Assembly (NCBI GenBank): GCA_025504975.1
Contig: JANUWI010000004.1
Coordinates: 2,046,001 to 2,110,000 of the forward strand
Origin: Plenodomus lindquistii
Lineage: Eukaryota > Ascomycota > Dothideomycetes > Pleosporales > Leptosphaeriaceae
Reading direction: 5' to 3'
Length of the DNA: 64,000 bases
In this document: one piece after another, positions 48,701 through 60,989 of the stretch
How the letters are laid out: each line of letters starts with the position of its first letter
Position numbering within the stretch: position 1 is the first letter of the stretch
Made by a program: the position numbers and the translations under genes
Notes under the pieces: model-generated
Seen by the model: only the letters and a program-made list of their open reading frames with translations
What the model was told of the DNA's origin: nothing
Databases searched by the model: none

Positions 48701-51700
48701 GATCGGCTCTATACAGCTTTCCGAGGGATACGAGGATGAGGATTTGGGTGGTGAGTAAATTTTTGCCGTGTCGAATACGGCATGCTGACACTTGTAGATC
48801 TAGTGACGCGCGTACTGTATCGGCTTCGATTCCTGAGTGAACAGAGGCCACTGGACACTGTGTCACTGGCCTACTGTCTCCCATTGATCTTTTTGGTGTT
48901 GGAAAAGGGTGGCATTGGACGAGCGTCTCCTGAAGAGGGTGATGAGCAGTTGATCCTGGCCATCGAAGTGTTGACATTCCACACAAACTCTTGTGGGTAG
49001 ACATTGCCGCGTAACCGGGAGCATCACTAACTCTTATTAATAGGTACCGATGAACGCCTGCAACGCAAGAATCTGCTCGAAATCCTTGTCTGGTCTATGC
49101 AAAGATACCAACAACACTACAAGCTGATCAAGGATTGTTTGACCAACCTGGCTAGCGGATTGGCTCCCAACATCACGAACGATGAGTTGGGCGCATTGCT
49201 CCGCGGAACTATCGTTCCTGAAACGGGTGTTCGAACAGCGACTCTCCAGGCTATCGATGCTGAATTGGACTTGAACGATATGGAATTCAGCGAGGAGATA
49301 TGGATCGCATGTCATGACGACGTACCCGAAAACGTAGAACTGGCAAGGACGATCTGGGAAGAGAACAATCTGAAGCTGGAAGCAAAGGCTGGTGTACAAA
49401 TGCTACCGTATCTTGACTCCCTGGATAAGCAGCTTAGGAGAGCCGCTGCCCGATCACTTGGCGAGATTATCGCAAACTTTCCCGAGATATTCGACGATCT
49501 GCTCGAACGTCTTCAACAAACCTACAAAGAGATGGCAAAACCGCGAGTTCCAGAGCGCGACGAATATGGCATGCCGCGTAAAATTGATCTCCGGGATCCA
49601 TGGGAGAGCAGGGACGGAATTGCCCTCGCGTACAAAGAGATGACTACTGGGTTTACGCCTGATCACTTAGTCGACTTCTTGAACTTTTTGGTATACGATG
49701 GGCCGTTAGGAGACCGAAGTGCTGCAGTGCGAGACGAAATGATCGAGGCTGCTACTTCAGTAATTACGTCAAAAGCGCAGTCCAAGGTGGAGACTCTCAT
49801 GGAGCTTTTCGAAAACGCTTTGGAAGGGCCCGATCGCAAGTCTGAACTGTACGACCAGGTCAATGAGGCCGTAATCATTCTCTACGGTGCTTTGGGGCGT
49901 CATCTGGAGGCTGGAGACCCTCGAGTTCCAAAGGTCGTTCAGAAACTCTTGGAAACTCTCAGTACACCGTCAGAGACTGTACAGTACGCCGTCGCCCAAT
50001 GTTTGCCGCCTCTAGTGCGCACATCCGAGCAGGAGCTGTCCACTTACGTAAACCAAATGATGGATCAGCTGCTACAATCGAAAAAGTATGCTTCGCGTCG
50101 TGGTGCGGCGTATGGTCTTGCCGGTATCGTCCGCGGTAAAGGTCTCGGCGTGCTCAAAGAGTTTCGCATCATGAGCACACTCAAGGGCGCCAGTGAAAAC
50201 AAGAAGGACCCGAACCAACGGCAAGGTGTATATCTAGCGTATGAGCTCTTGTCGCTGATCTTGGGACGTCTCTTCGAGCCATATGTCATCCAAATCGTGC
50301 CACAACTGCTCACAGGCTTTGGCGATACGAGCGGGGATGTACGAGAAGCTTGTCTTGATGCTGCCAAGAGCTGTTTCTCAACACTGAGTTCCTTTGGTGT
50401 CAGACAAGTCCTGCCAATCCTCCTCGAAGGTCTCGATGACCAACAGTGGCGTAGTAAGAAGGGTGCCTGCGATTCCTTGGGCGCCATGGCGTATCTGGAC
50501 GCGAATCAACTGGCCCTCAGTTTGCCCGATATCATCCCGCCTCTCACAACGGTCTTGACCGACAGTCACAAGGAAGTCAGGGCATCGGCAAATCGAAGTC
50601 TGCAACGTTTCGGTGAAGTTATCAGTAATCCGGAGATCAAGAGTGTTGTCAATATTATATTAAAAGCTTTGAGTGATCCCACAAAGCATACTGACGATGC
50701 GCTGGATGCGCTCATCAAGATCCAGTTCGCACATTTCCTGGACGCCCCTTCGCTTGCACTCGTAGTGCGTATTCTGGAGCGAGGCTTGGGAGATCGATCA
50801 GGCACGAAGCGAAAGGCTTCACAGATTATCGGGAGTCTGGCATATCTCACAGAACGGAAAGACCTTACATCACATTTGCCGATCCTCGTTGCAGGGTTGC
50901 GCGTCGCCATCGTCGACCCAGTTCCCACGACCCGTGCCACCGCTTCAAAGGCTCTTGGTTCGCTCATGGAGAAGCTTGGAGAAGATGCACTTCCAGATCT
51001 CATTCCAAGTCTCATGGCCACTCTCAAGTCCGACACTGGTGCTGGTGATCGACTGGGTTCTGCACAAGCGCTGTCCGAGGTGCTTGCTGGTCTTGGAACT
51101 GGACGCTTGGAGGAGACCCTGCCCAGTATTCTGCAGAACGTGGCCAGTAACAAGGCCTCGGTGCGGGAAGGCTTCATGTCGCTGTTTATTTTCTTGCCTG
51201 CTTGTTTCGGAAACTCTTTCGCGAATTACCTCAGCAAGATCATTCCGCCAATCCTTGGTGGTCTTGCAGACGACGTGGAGTCGATCCGGGAGACGGCTCT
51301 GCGAGCTGGTCGTCTCTTGGTGAAGAATTTCGCTACGAAGGCCATTGATCTGTTGCTCCCCGAGCTCGAAAGAGGCCTTGCGGACGACAGTCATCGTATT
51401 CGTCTCAGTTCCGTGGAGCTTGTGGGAGACCTGCTCTTCAACCTCACAGGCATCAGTGGCAAGGTTGAGGAAGACGAAGTCGAAGAGGGTGCCAAAGAGG
51501 CCGGGCAGTCTCTACTGGAAGTTCTCGGAGAAGAGAAGCGGAACAAAGTCTTATCGGCGCTGTACATTTGTCGATGCGATACCTCAGGTCTTGTTCGTAC
51601 TGCGTCCATCAACGTATGGAAGGCTTTGGTCGCCTCCCCCCGCACCCTGCGCGAGCTGGTTCCTACGCTCACGCAGCTTCTCATTCGCCGCCTGGCAAGC

Positions 51701-54049
51701 TCCAACATGGAACAAAAGGTCATCGCTGGCAACGCTTTGGGAGAGCTTATCCGAAAGGCTGGAGATGGCGTGCTCGCCACTCTTCTTCCCACCTTGGAAG
51801 AGGGACTACACACCACGGACACCGACGCAAAGCAGGGCATCTGTATTGCGCTCCGCGAGCTCATCGCATCTGCCTCGCCTGAGCAGATTGAAGACTACGA
51901 GAAGACTCTGATCCAGGTCGTGAGAACCGCGCTCGTTGATCCAAATGTCGATGTGCGCGAGGCAGCAGCCGAAGCATTCGATGCTCTACAGCAGATTCTC
52001 GGCAAGCGGGCTGTCGACCAAGTTCTACCATACTTGCTGAACCTCCTACGTGGCGAGGAGGATGCTCAGAACGCATTGTCTGCACTCCTCACCCTTCTTA
52101 CAGATCAGGCACGGTCCAACATCATCTTGCCCAATCTTCTGCCGACACTACTCACATCGCCCATGTCTTCATTCAACGCCCGAGCCATTGCTTCTCTTGC
52201 TGAAGTCGCAAGCTCTGCCATGACTCGAAGGCTACCAAGCATCCTCAATACTATCATGGATAACGTCATTGCAACCAAGGATGAAGACCTGAGAGCCGAG
52301 TTGGAATCATCGTTTGACAAGGTGCTCCTGTCAGTTGATGAATATGATGGGCTCAACACAGCCATGAGCGTCATGCTTGCGTTTTCGAAACACGATGACG
52401 AACGTCGACGAGCACGTGCCGATATGCACTTAGCCAAGTTCTTTGCGGATTCAGAGGTCGACTTCTCGAGATACTATCCTGATCTCATTCGTGCGCTCCT
52501 TATATCGTTTGACGACGGCGACTCTGAGGTGGTCAAGGCAGCATGGACTGCTCTCAGTACACTGACGACGAAACGTCTACGGAAAGAGGAGATGGAGTCT
52601 CTCGTCATTTCAACACGCCAGACACTCAACCAGGTTGGTGTTGCTGGAGCCGACCTTCCTGGTTTCTCGCTACCAAAGGGAATTAACGCTATCCTTCCCA
52701 TCTTCTTGCAGGGTCTGATGAATGGCACTGTCGATCAACGCACACAGGCCGCGCTGGCCATCTCGGATATCATTGATCGCACCAGCGCAAAGGCTCTCCA
52801 GCCATTCGTCACCCAAATTACTGGTCCACTCATTCGTGTGGTTACAGAGCGATCGACCGAAGTCAAAGCTGCCATCTTGCTCACACTCAACAACCTGCTG
52901 GAGAAGATACCTACATTCCTCAAGCCTTTCTTGCCCCAACTTCAGCGCACGTTCGCCAAGGCCCTTGCCGATACTTCATCCGACGTGCTGCGAGCGCGAG
53001 CGGCCAAGGCGCTTGGTACTCTTATCAAACTCACTCCCAGGGTGGATCCACTGATTGCAGAACTCGTTACTGGATCCAAGACTGCCGACGAAGCCGTAAA
53101 GACAGCTATGTTGAAGGCATTGTTCGAGGTAGTCAGCAAAGCGGGCAAGAACATGAACGAGGCCAGCAGAAACGCAATCTTGAGTCTCATCGATACCGAT
53201 ACCGATGACTCCAATGGTAAGCTGCTTCACCACGATTTTCATTGCATAATTGGAACTGACATGACTCCAGATGCTATGGCAATCACCAACGCTCGTCTCC
53301 TCGGTGCACTCATAAGTTGTCTGCCCGAAGAGATGGCTTCAGGTCTGCTAAAGTCACGTGTACTAACGACTCATTACAACAAGGCTTCGGTGCTAGCGCT
53401 CAATGCCATCCTGCTGGACGCTCCAGAAGCACTGACAGGGTCGTTTGCGGAAGACACTGTGCACGTCATTTGCCAGGGCATCTCACACACGCAGCCTTCG
53501 ATTGCAGACAATGCTGTGCTCGCCGCTGGCAAGTACATTTTAGGAGAGAAGAGCAATACCAACTTTGAGCACACCAAGCCCATGTTTGAAGCGCTTGCTG
53601 CGGTTGTCGCGCCTGGACACGCCGTCGACACGAGACGCCTGGGTCTTGTGGTGCTGCGGACAATCGCTCGACAACACAACGAGCTCATCCGGCCGCATCT
53701 CGAACTCATCACACCGCCCGTATTTGCATCTGTCCGCGATCCAGTCATCCCGGTCAAGTTATCGGCCGAAGCAGCTTTCTTGGCGATATTCTCTGTGGTG
53801 GATGAGGAGGGTGCAGTGTTTGACAAGTACATGGCGGGAGACGGGCAGAAGCTGTCGACTGGCCAGCAACGCAGCATGGGCGACTACTTCAAGAGGGTTG
53901 CCATGAGGTTAGCAGGCCAGGCCAGAGAGAGAAAGGAGGCAGAAGGAGGGGCTGGCGGGCTGGGTCTGTCGAGTGACGAGATGGAAGATGAGCGGGAGAT
54001 TTGGAGCGTGGGCAAGGTGGAGCTTGGAGATGTGTTTGCCGACAATTAG
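45733..54049 (+). CDS. GCN1: translational activator Gcn1 (HEAT-repeat ribosome-binding protein)
   Basis: Gcn1 binds stalled or collided ribosomes and, with Gcn20, activates the eIF2-alpha kinase Gcn2 during amino-acid starvation. Exons are 45733-45862, 45940-48023, 48072-48750, 48798-48992, 49044-53216 and 53271-54049, giving 2679 residues (yeast has 2672). HEAT repeats fill the whole protein. The eEF3-like block around DPWESRDGIALAYKEM and the Gcn2-binding region near SDPTKHTDDALDALI are present. Introns 48024-48071 (48 nt) and 53217-53270 (54 nt) are multiples of three without stops, so they are invisible to a simple frame scan. Their GTATGT/GCTAAC/CAG and GTAAGC/CTGAC/CAG signals show that they are introns. 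The intron at 48993 has a GTGGGT donor. Confidence 0.96.
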
Positions 54050-54265
54050 GGAATGAATGGACATGAAAAGTAACGGCATAGTGTACAGCATTGGGAGAGG
54101 CGTTTTGTAGGTGATGAGGTGTTTATGAATGCATAGCGAATGACTACAGGTGTTCGTGGACATGTTTGGTGTTTAGGAGTGAGGTCTAGTGGTGCTTAGT
54201 TTGTAGGGCGGTATGCACCCCAGAAGGGGGGACTCGGGAGCACGGCCGGTCGAGAGCAGCACAGC

Positions 54266-54302
<37 letters not shown>

Positions 54303-54585
54303 GGCCAGCCGTCTACGCCCATCGATTCCATCACCGCATGCCTCGCGCATCGCCCGGCGCATCTCCCCACCGCCCAGCAGCACCCGCGGCAGCCTATGCG
54401 CCCACTGCCGTGTCCTAATAGCGCTGTGCAGCCACGCCCTGCCGCCCAGCAGCCCTCTCCCCACACTCTGACGGCGCGTCGTCGCGGCGCGCATCACCGC
54501 TGTCCTCGACCGACAACGATAACAACGACGACAGCCACATTGCCCAGCCATTGACGGCGCCCACGGCGCTACAGACCGCGCGGCC
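54050..54585. promoter_or_regulatory. 3' flank of GCN1 and promoter of HFI1
   Basis: These 536 bases separate two plus-strand genes. They contain a hexanucleotide repeat (listed separately) and a C-rich leader before the HFI1 start. Antisense open frames here are poly-Arg/Gly artefacts of that repeat. Confidence 0.55.
54267..54302. repeat. (CCACGA)n hexanucleotide repeat
   Basis: About six perfect CCACGA units are visible in the interval upstream of HFI1, probably in its promoter or leader. Confidence 0.93.
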
Positions 54586-56003
54586 ATGGCAGGCACCATC
54601 CGCCCAAACGACATGAATGTGTCGACGACGCCCACGTCGTCGGCTGGCGCCCTGGCCGGGCTCGCCAGCCTCCAGACCGACCTGGCAAAGAAGCCCTCGG
54701 CCCCACGCACACCGCGCATCGACGTCGAGCCCCTGCACGCCGCCGTCAAGGGCGCCATCAGCGACGCCGACTGGGCCGTCTACAAAAAGGCCCTGGCCTT
54801 CTTTCTGCTCGGCAACCTGAACCAGGAGGAACTGCACTGGAAGCTATCGCGCATCCTGACCACACCGGCGCTAGAGCACGCCCACAATGCGCTGCTGTGC
54901 GCCGTGCTCTCAAATGTCTGGCGGGATGCCCCCGAGGCCGGCATCGCGAGCTGGGTGTCGAGCAGCGACAAGCCGACGAGTGGGACGGCCAAGGGCATAG
55001 GCGATGAGAGCGAGAAGAGGCTCAAGTACGAGGTCATGCAGCTGAGTCGGCGGGAGCGGAAACGCCTCAAGACGATCCCTGCCAGCGACGTAGGGGCGGG
55101 TCTAGGCAGCGAAGGGTCGGCGCCTGCAGGCATGAGTGCTACAGGGCCTGTGCAGGAGTACGTTGATGCGCGGCGGGCAAAGCAACTCGACGTGGGGCCG
55201 AGCAGCATCCAAGGCGGCGGCTTTGGCAAGACAAGTACGTCCTCATCCGTCCCACTATCCCTCTCCCCCAGCGCTACACGCCTACTAACCCGACTCAAGA
55301 CTGGGAGCTCGAAATCCGCAAACGCTACACCTCCGCCCTCTCCATTGAAACACACGAATTCCCCACCGCAACCTCGATATCGCACCGCCTGCTCCCCATC
55401 TGCTACGAGTTTGGCCTCCCACAAGGCCACACGCCCGATTGCCCCGAATACCTCAACATAGCCACAGAAACCTACATCAAAGAAGCTCTCGCCGCCCTGC
55501 TAGGCAAAGTCTGCTCCAACGGCGCCGGCTACATTCGCACCGGCGATTTCAAAAAGAAGATCGAAAGAGAAGAACGCATGGTCGAGCGGGGAGAATTGCA
55601 GCGCGGTGCAGGCGGCGAGTTGCCCGTTGAGGCGGAGGAACGGAGACGCAGACGTATGCTGTGTACGGAGGATCTAAGACTGGCGTTGCAGCTGGGCGAT
55701 TCGTATCTTGGGCAGACGCCCTTCTTGGCTGGCAGTATTATGAATTCCCGATTTCTGGATACCCCGGGCGTGGAGGAAGGGTGGGATGCGTATGATGGTA
55801 AGCCGCATGTCAATGGTGTCCAAGCAAAAGCGAATGGAACCGCGCATGCGCTTAATGGCGAGCGCTGGACTGTCGATTTTGGAGATGGAGAGCCCATGCA
55901 GATTGATGATGAGATGGGTATGCAGTGGCAAGGGGGTAGTGTGCAGGAGGTTGCGGAGTTGGATGGGGCGCTTGATGATATTCTCAGTCTGGGGGATTTG
56001 TGA
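54586..56003 (+). CDS. HFI1: SAGA complex core subunit Hfi1/Ada1
   Basis: Hfi1/Ada1 is a histone-fold structural subunit of the SAGA transcription coactivator, nuclear, pairing with Taf12. Exons 54586-55234 and 55300-56003 give 450 residues. The intron is 65 nt with a GTACGT donor and a CTAAC branch point, and it restores GKTNWELEIRKRY. Family hallmarks are RIDVEPLHAAVKGAISDADW, the HNALLCAVLSNVWRD helix, MQLSRRERKRLK, and CPEYLNIATETYIKEAL, which is the histone-fold helix. The C-terminus ends in an acidic DDILSLGDL. Residues 1-40 are Ser/Thr/Pro-rich. The gene is convergent with PEX7. Confidence 0.9.
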
Positions 56004-56327
56004 ACGATGAGGAAGAGCTAGCTGTGTGTGTGGATTCGCATGTCAGGGGCGCATTTGGCTTGCATTGGGTGGTTATGGTGTATGGTGTTTTAGTTCGGGA
56101 TGATACCCCCATTTTTTTTTTTTGAAGAAAGAGTTGGCGTCGAGCTTGATTGACTCGGCGGCGTTCCTTTGTATCTAGTACTGCGTCTTACTTGACGTTC
56201 CAAGCACGAAATTTCTCTGTCGGAGGATAGCATCTGTTATAGATTGTAGACTTCAATCCTCAAAGGGCGGCACCAGCATACAACTGGAGGTCTGTCAACG
56301 GTTCACATAGCATCAAGTTGTTCCATG
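56004..56327. other. intergenic region between convergent HFI1 and PEX7
   Basis: A 324-base shared 3' region with a poly-T run near 56111. No gene or RNA was recognised. Confidence 0.55.
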
Positions 56328-57502
56328 TCATTGCATCGTAGCCCTACAATCCCACACCATGACCTTTTCATCCCACCCTGTACTTGCACACCACCCCTCC
56401 GCACCAAACAAACACCAATCCACACCCGTCACAAACTCCGTGTGTCTCCCCATCCTACCCATCTCCCTCCCCCCACCATAAAACATGGGATCTTCCAGCA
56501 TGTTTTCCTGCTTCATAGTCCCATGGCCCATTGCGCTTCCATCCGTCCACACACGACATGTCATATCGTAACTCGCACTCAGCAAGATATCCGACAGATG
56601 CGGCGACCACGTTACCCTGCGTACCGCGTACTCATGACCAGGCAGCACAGCAATGGGTCCCGCACCCGGCATGCGAATATCAAACGTGCGAATCAAGCGA
56701 TCCACACCCGCAGTCGCAACAACCGAGTCACGATACTTATTCCAATCATGCGTCAGCGCTTCCGCCGGCGCAATCCCCACCGCCGCAGCAGCCCCCATCC
56801 TCGGTTTCGGCGGCGTATGAATCGGCACACTCATCGTCAAATGATTGCTCGCGCTGGCCGGGGTCCTCAGATCAAACACCCTCAAATGACTATCCGAGCT
56901 CACACTACTCAGCAAACTCGGACTATGCGGGCTAAACGCCGCAGAATACGTGCAAGAATGCGTCGGCAGCGTCGTCAAACTCGCGCTGGCATGCGGATCC
57001 CAAATCTTGATTGTGCCGTCCCAGGAGCTGCTCAGGAAGGTTGTTTTGGCGACGAGATTCCAGTGCACGGAAAAGACTTCGCGGGCGTGTTCTTGCCAGG
57101 ATTTAATGGGGAATTGGGGCACGTTGATGTCGAAGAGTTTGATGGAGCCGTCGCCGGTTGCGGCGAGGAGTTGGGATTCGTGGGATTCGGACCAGGTGGT
57201 GTCGAAGAGGGAGTCTTGGGTGTCGAACCTGGTTGTATGCGTGAGTGACTTGGTTATGTGACGAGCTAGATAGATGCATGCATGCATACATGTGAAAGTC
57301 GAGATGTTGTGGAGGTGTTCTCAAATATAAAAACATACCATTTCTCAGCTACGATCCCATTTGCCGTCAGCCCTAATATGTAAAGTCGGCCATTTCCTAC
57401 AAGCCCAAAGTTTGCAGATGTTGCGACGGCGATGCGCGAATCGAAGAAGGGCGAGTATTTGACGCTGTAGCCGTTGTAGCCTTGGGTTCGGAACTCCAAC
57501 AT
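56328..57502 (-). CDS. PEX7: peroxisomal targeting signal 2 receptor Pex7 (WD40)
   Basis: Pex7 is the soluble receptor that carries PTS2-bearing enzymes to the peroxisome. Exons 57502-57339 and 57228-56328 give 354 residues, normal for the family. The intron is 110 nt and the joint reads VAEKW-FDTQDSLFDTTWSE. Six or seven WD40 units are seen, for example LAATGDGSIKLFDI, LSSSWDGTIKIWDP, SSDSHLRVFDLR, AGVDRLIRTFDIR and LLSASYDMTCRVW. The N-terminus MLEFRTQGYNGYSVKYSPF is diagnostic. The C-terminal unit TGWDEKVMVWD closes the propeller. It is divergent from the AlkB-type gene. Confidence 0.95.
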
Positions 57503-57821
57503 GGCGGGGGACGAGGCGCAAGGCACGGGCAGGGGGGAGGGCGAAGCTACGGTGCGTCGAGTGAATGTGTGATAAGCCGCGTCATTGCTTGTCTTGTGTC
57601 GTGGCTATAAGGCGTTGCGGCATGCTACGCGGGACCGTCGTGAAAGGCCGAGGCTGGATGCACATGATGGCTGCGCGGGTGTGGCGGGGCAGCTTCCGTA
57701 ATTTAGAGTAGAGCGCACGTGACTCCGCGTTGCACTTCTTGCATGTCCTTAGCTGGACCACCTCACGTTAGATCCGTCTTCTGTCTGGCCACATTGACAC
57801 CGTCTCCCTCAGGTCGCCAGC
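57503..57821. promoter_or_regulatory. shared promoter region of PEX7 and the AlkB-type dioxygenase
   Basis: These 319 bases separate two divergent start codons. CACGTGA-type sequence occurs near 57717, but I cannot assign a factor to it. Confidence 0.5.
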
Positions 57822-59412
57822 ATGGACGCGTTCGTGTCACGAAAGAGGAAGTGGGCTGCTTCATCGCCCTCAAAGCGGGTGGCGACAACAAGTGACGCGC
57901 CACCGTCAATGAGCCACGACAAGGATGAGGAATCTACAGATTTCAAGTTGGCTCTACTTGCGTCGTTACACCCTACAGTGGACGAGGCTACTCTGCTCGA
58001 GGCATTACTGCTGTCTGATGGCTCAGTGGAAACCGCCGCAACACACCTGACCAGCTCATCCACAATCTCACCGAGAAAACGAGTCGCACCCTCAACGATT
58101 GGCTATCAGTCGTCACTGAGCGCGTACCGACTGCTGCCAAAAGATGGCACAGGAGGGTCAAAGAAGCCCCTGGTGAAGAAGGGCCAGACACTTTATTTGT
58201 ACAGCCCAGAGGACATTGAGAACTACACGCCTTGTTCCATCATTCATAACTTCTTGTCAGCGAGACAGGCCGATGCTTTGCTACTAGAATTGGTGGAAGA
58301 GGCGAAAACATACCAAAGTCAGGAGTTTAAGCTCTTCGACAGAGTGGTTTGGTCGCCACATACATATAGCTGGTACCCATTCCATGGCGCTATCACTTTG
58401 ATTTGCTTCACTAACACTTGAGCAGTGAGTTATTTTACCATTCTATCACTGCTCTATCTACCCGTCATGTCCGTTACCAGATTTTCATTTGTCGGAACCT
58501 GGAATACGTGCTGAGCTACCTGTGACATCTAGTCTACGTCAATAGTCTGGCAGAAGCAGAGGAGCAGAAGACAGAGTACATGTACAACGGACTGCGAGAA
58601 CAAGTATTAACCGTCATCATTCCTGGTCTCGCAGCCCCTCATTAACTTCGCCATAGGACGTCCGCCAAAGCACCCCAGAAATGCTCAAAGCATGCCCCTT
58701 GGTCGAATCAGCCGTGAACCGCGAAATCCAACGTCGAATCTCAACCTTCCACCCCAACGCCCGCAAGCTAAAATACCAATCCCCCCACCCCTGGCGCGCC
58801 AACACCGCCTTTGTGAACTGCTACGACGGCCCCAAAGAAAACGTAGGCTATCACGCCGACCAACTCACGTACCTCGGACCCCGCCCTATAATCGGCAGCC
58901 TAAGTCTCGGCGTAACGCGAGAATTCCGTGTCCGCAAGATCGTCGCAGAAGATGACGAAGAAGCTGCCAAAGGCCCTGGCAGTCTCGCCGACGCGCAGGG
59001 CCAAATCTCAATACAAGTGCCGCACAACTCCTTACTCATCATGCATGCCGAGATGCAGGAAGAGTGGAAACACTCGATTGCGCCCGCACAAGCCATTGAT
59101 CCGCATCCGCTCGCCAAAAACAAACGGCTCAATATTACATATCGGTTCTATAAGGATAGTCTGCATCCGAAGTTTACGCCCAAGTGTCGGTGTGGCGTAC
59201 CGACGGTGTTGAGGTGCGCGACGAGGAAGAAGGAGACGAGGGGAAAGTACATGTGGATGTGTCATACGAATTATATTCCTGGGCAGGAAGGGTGTGGGTT
59301 CTTTCAGTGGGCGGAGTTTGATGATGATGGGGAGCCTCCGTGGGCGGCGAAGGCGGAGAAGGAGAAGAGGAGTCTGGAGAAGGGAGATCGAGGTGCTTGT
59401 GATGAGACGTGA
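57822..59412 (+). CDS. AlkB-type 2-oxoglutarate dioxygenase with CUE-like and GRF zinc-finger domains
   Basis: Predicted Fe(II)/2-oxoglutarate dioxygenase of the ALKBH2/3 group, which removes alkyl lesions from nucleic-acid bases. Best model: exons 57822-58372, 58426-58490, 58533-58603 and 58657-59412, 480 residues. A CUE/UBA-like helical bundle lies at about residues 48-80 (LALLASLHPTVDEATLLEALL), suggesting ubiquitin binding. The dioxygenase has the iron ligands H-x-D (GYHADQLTY) and a distal His, with 2OG-binding Arg in NITYRFY. A GRF-type zinc finger (CRCGVPTVLRC ... WMCH ... GCGFFQW) follows near the end. The 58373-58532 stretch is the weak point: the small exon there closes the frame but has no family support. 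Homologues would be needed to confirm it. Confidence 0.82.
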
Positions 59413-59575
59413 TTGAACGGTGATATGAGACAATTCTTTCCTCATTCCGGGGCGACTTCCATGGAACCTGGTAACATGGTAACCACTAGTGAGTGTGGTA
59501 GGTGAGATTTGAAGCCAGTCAGCCTGGTTTTGTCGTCTCACACCCAAGGTGGAGGGAAAGGATTCCTATCCCACC

Positions 59576-60522
59576 TCAATTTTCGCCCAGTTGCTGTTCC
59601 GCCCAAGGCATCTCAGAAGACTCGTCATTCGTCAAATCCAGAGTAAACTCCTTCCCCAGCCCTCCCAGAGTCACCGGCGGATTCATCAGTGAGCATAGCA
59701 CGTGAGGCTGTGAATGCGTTTCTACACCACAAGTCAGTATCAGAAGCAAAGCGGCAGCATAGTCGAATATAACACTCACAGCCCAACCAATGGTTGCAAG
59801 GTCGTCAAAGTTGTACGTGAGCCAAATTGCCGGCTTCTCCTTGGACATCATGCAGTCGAGTGTCCTGAACTAAATGTCAATATCCCAGCTTCAAACAAAT
59901 CAATACGTACTCGTAGAAAATGCATCCATATGGAATGCCGTAATTCAGTTGACCATAGCGGCATCCTTTGACTGGGTAAAACGAGTTAGTTCCCAGACTC
60001 GTCTGGCTTTGAAGATAAACGCACATTTAATCGAGGAGACCTCGTGAAGGAACCTTGGAACTAGATTTCAGCATGCTGTTCTAAAATTCGGTGTGGGTGT
60101 GGTATGTCTCACCAGCTTTCTGTCCCGCGGCAGACACCCAGCGGTTGATGACAGTGTTGCTTTGTGCCTGAGGCGCCTTTCCCATACGCTTCTGAGAAGA
60201 GAGTGATCTATGATGATTTTCAGAACAGGCATAGAGTAGATGGGGTGAAAGAACTGTACCATCCAGATTGGTCCGCCACCAGAAGCCGATAGACCGTCGG
60301 CGTCGGCGATGCTGCGTCTGTTAGCTCCAGTGTGACAGGGGAAGCTTTCGAGATACATTACCTAGTGGAGTTTGCCTCTTCAGTCTTTACTGGCAGGACA
60401 GTGGCGTCGAAGTCGATAAGCTGTGGCTTGTTGCTCAGCACGAGAGTGGTACCGTCGTCCTTGACGAGAGTGAGGCATGTGGCGAGTGACACCAATGCTA
60501 TTGAGGCGAGAGTGAAGCGCAT
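59576..60522 (-). CDS. small secreted protein with four cysteines, function unknown
   Basis: I assembled this gene from seven short exons: 60522-60362, 60311-60260, 60191-60113, 60060-60025, 59971-59911, 59864-59780 and 59707-59576. They total 606 bases, or 201 residues plus stop. Every junction closes the frame. Introns are 46-72 nt with GTAATG, GTACAG, GTGAGA, GTGCGT, GTACGT and GTGAGT donors; the 59972-60024 and 59708-59779 introns have ACTAAC and ACTGAC branch points. Residues 1-16 form a signal peptide (MRFTLASIALVSLATC). The mature part has four cysteines, in GCRY, YGCIF, LDCMM and VLCSL, enough for two disulphides. No membrane segment or known domain is visible. It could be a cell-surface or effector-like protein. 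It stands about 430 bases from a transposon insertion. Confidence 0.72.
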
Positions 60523-60953
60523 GGTTGATTGCGGTTAGTAAAAGGTGAGGAAGTCAGAAAGTTGCCGGCACAATTTATCGTGGTAACGGCTACAGTTGAA
60601 GCTCGATACTGAATGTCATCAAGACGTGGAAGGAAAGATCGAGTAATTGAAAAGCACTACGTCATTCGTAAAGTGAATTGGCCACAAGATTGCAGGTGAG
60701 AGAGAGAGGGAACGGCGCGTTGGTGCGTTTGCTCCATGGATGTAAGCTCACCGAGGTAGCAGTGAGACGACGTAGGTCTGTGATGATCTCGATACCTAAT
60801 CTTGTGCCCAGACTGTGCTCATGAAATTTATCAAAATGGCCGCATACGTAGATGTCAAGTTAGCCATATAAGTAGAACTTCGTACTTCATAGCTTGATCA
60901 ACTAATTCCATTTCAAAACACGAGTAACCCTCGTTTTGATATGAGATCATAAT
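60523..60953. promoter_or_regulatory. upstream region of the secreted-protein gene
   Basis: These 431 bases contain the promoter of the minus-strand secreted-protein gene and end at the transposon target site. No open frame or named element was recognised. Confidence 0.45.
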
Positions 60954-60966
60954 TAACTCGGTACAT
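60954..60966. repeat. target-site duplication, left copy (TAACTCGGTACAT)
   Basis: The 13-mer TAACTCGGTACAT occurs here and again at 62378-62390, exactly flanking the inserted element. The bases on either side of the two copies differ. This is the expected footprint of target-primed reverse transcription. Confidence 0.85.
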
Positions 60967-60989
60967 GGTTGGTTGGTTGGTTGGTTGGT
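60967..60989. repeat. (GGTT)n tract, 3' tail of the retrotransposon
   Basis: Nearly six GGTT units directly abut the target-site duplication. Read on the element's own (minus) strand this is a (CCAA)n tail at the 3' end. Short tandem repeats at the 3' end are known in several LINE lineages in place of poly(A). Confidence 0.85.

Noticed and set aside
56325..57248. 307-codon plus-strand open frame opposite PEX7
   Set aside because: It is antisense to the clear WD40 gene and is Arg/His/Thr-rich, the usual shadow of that coding strand.
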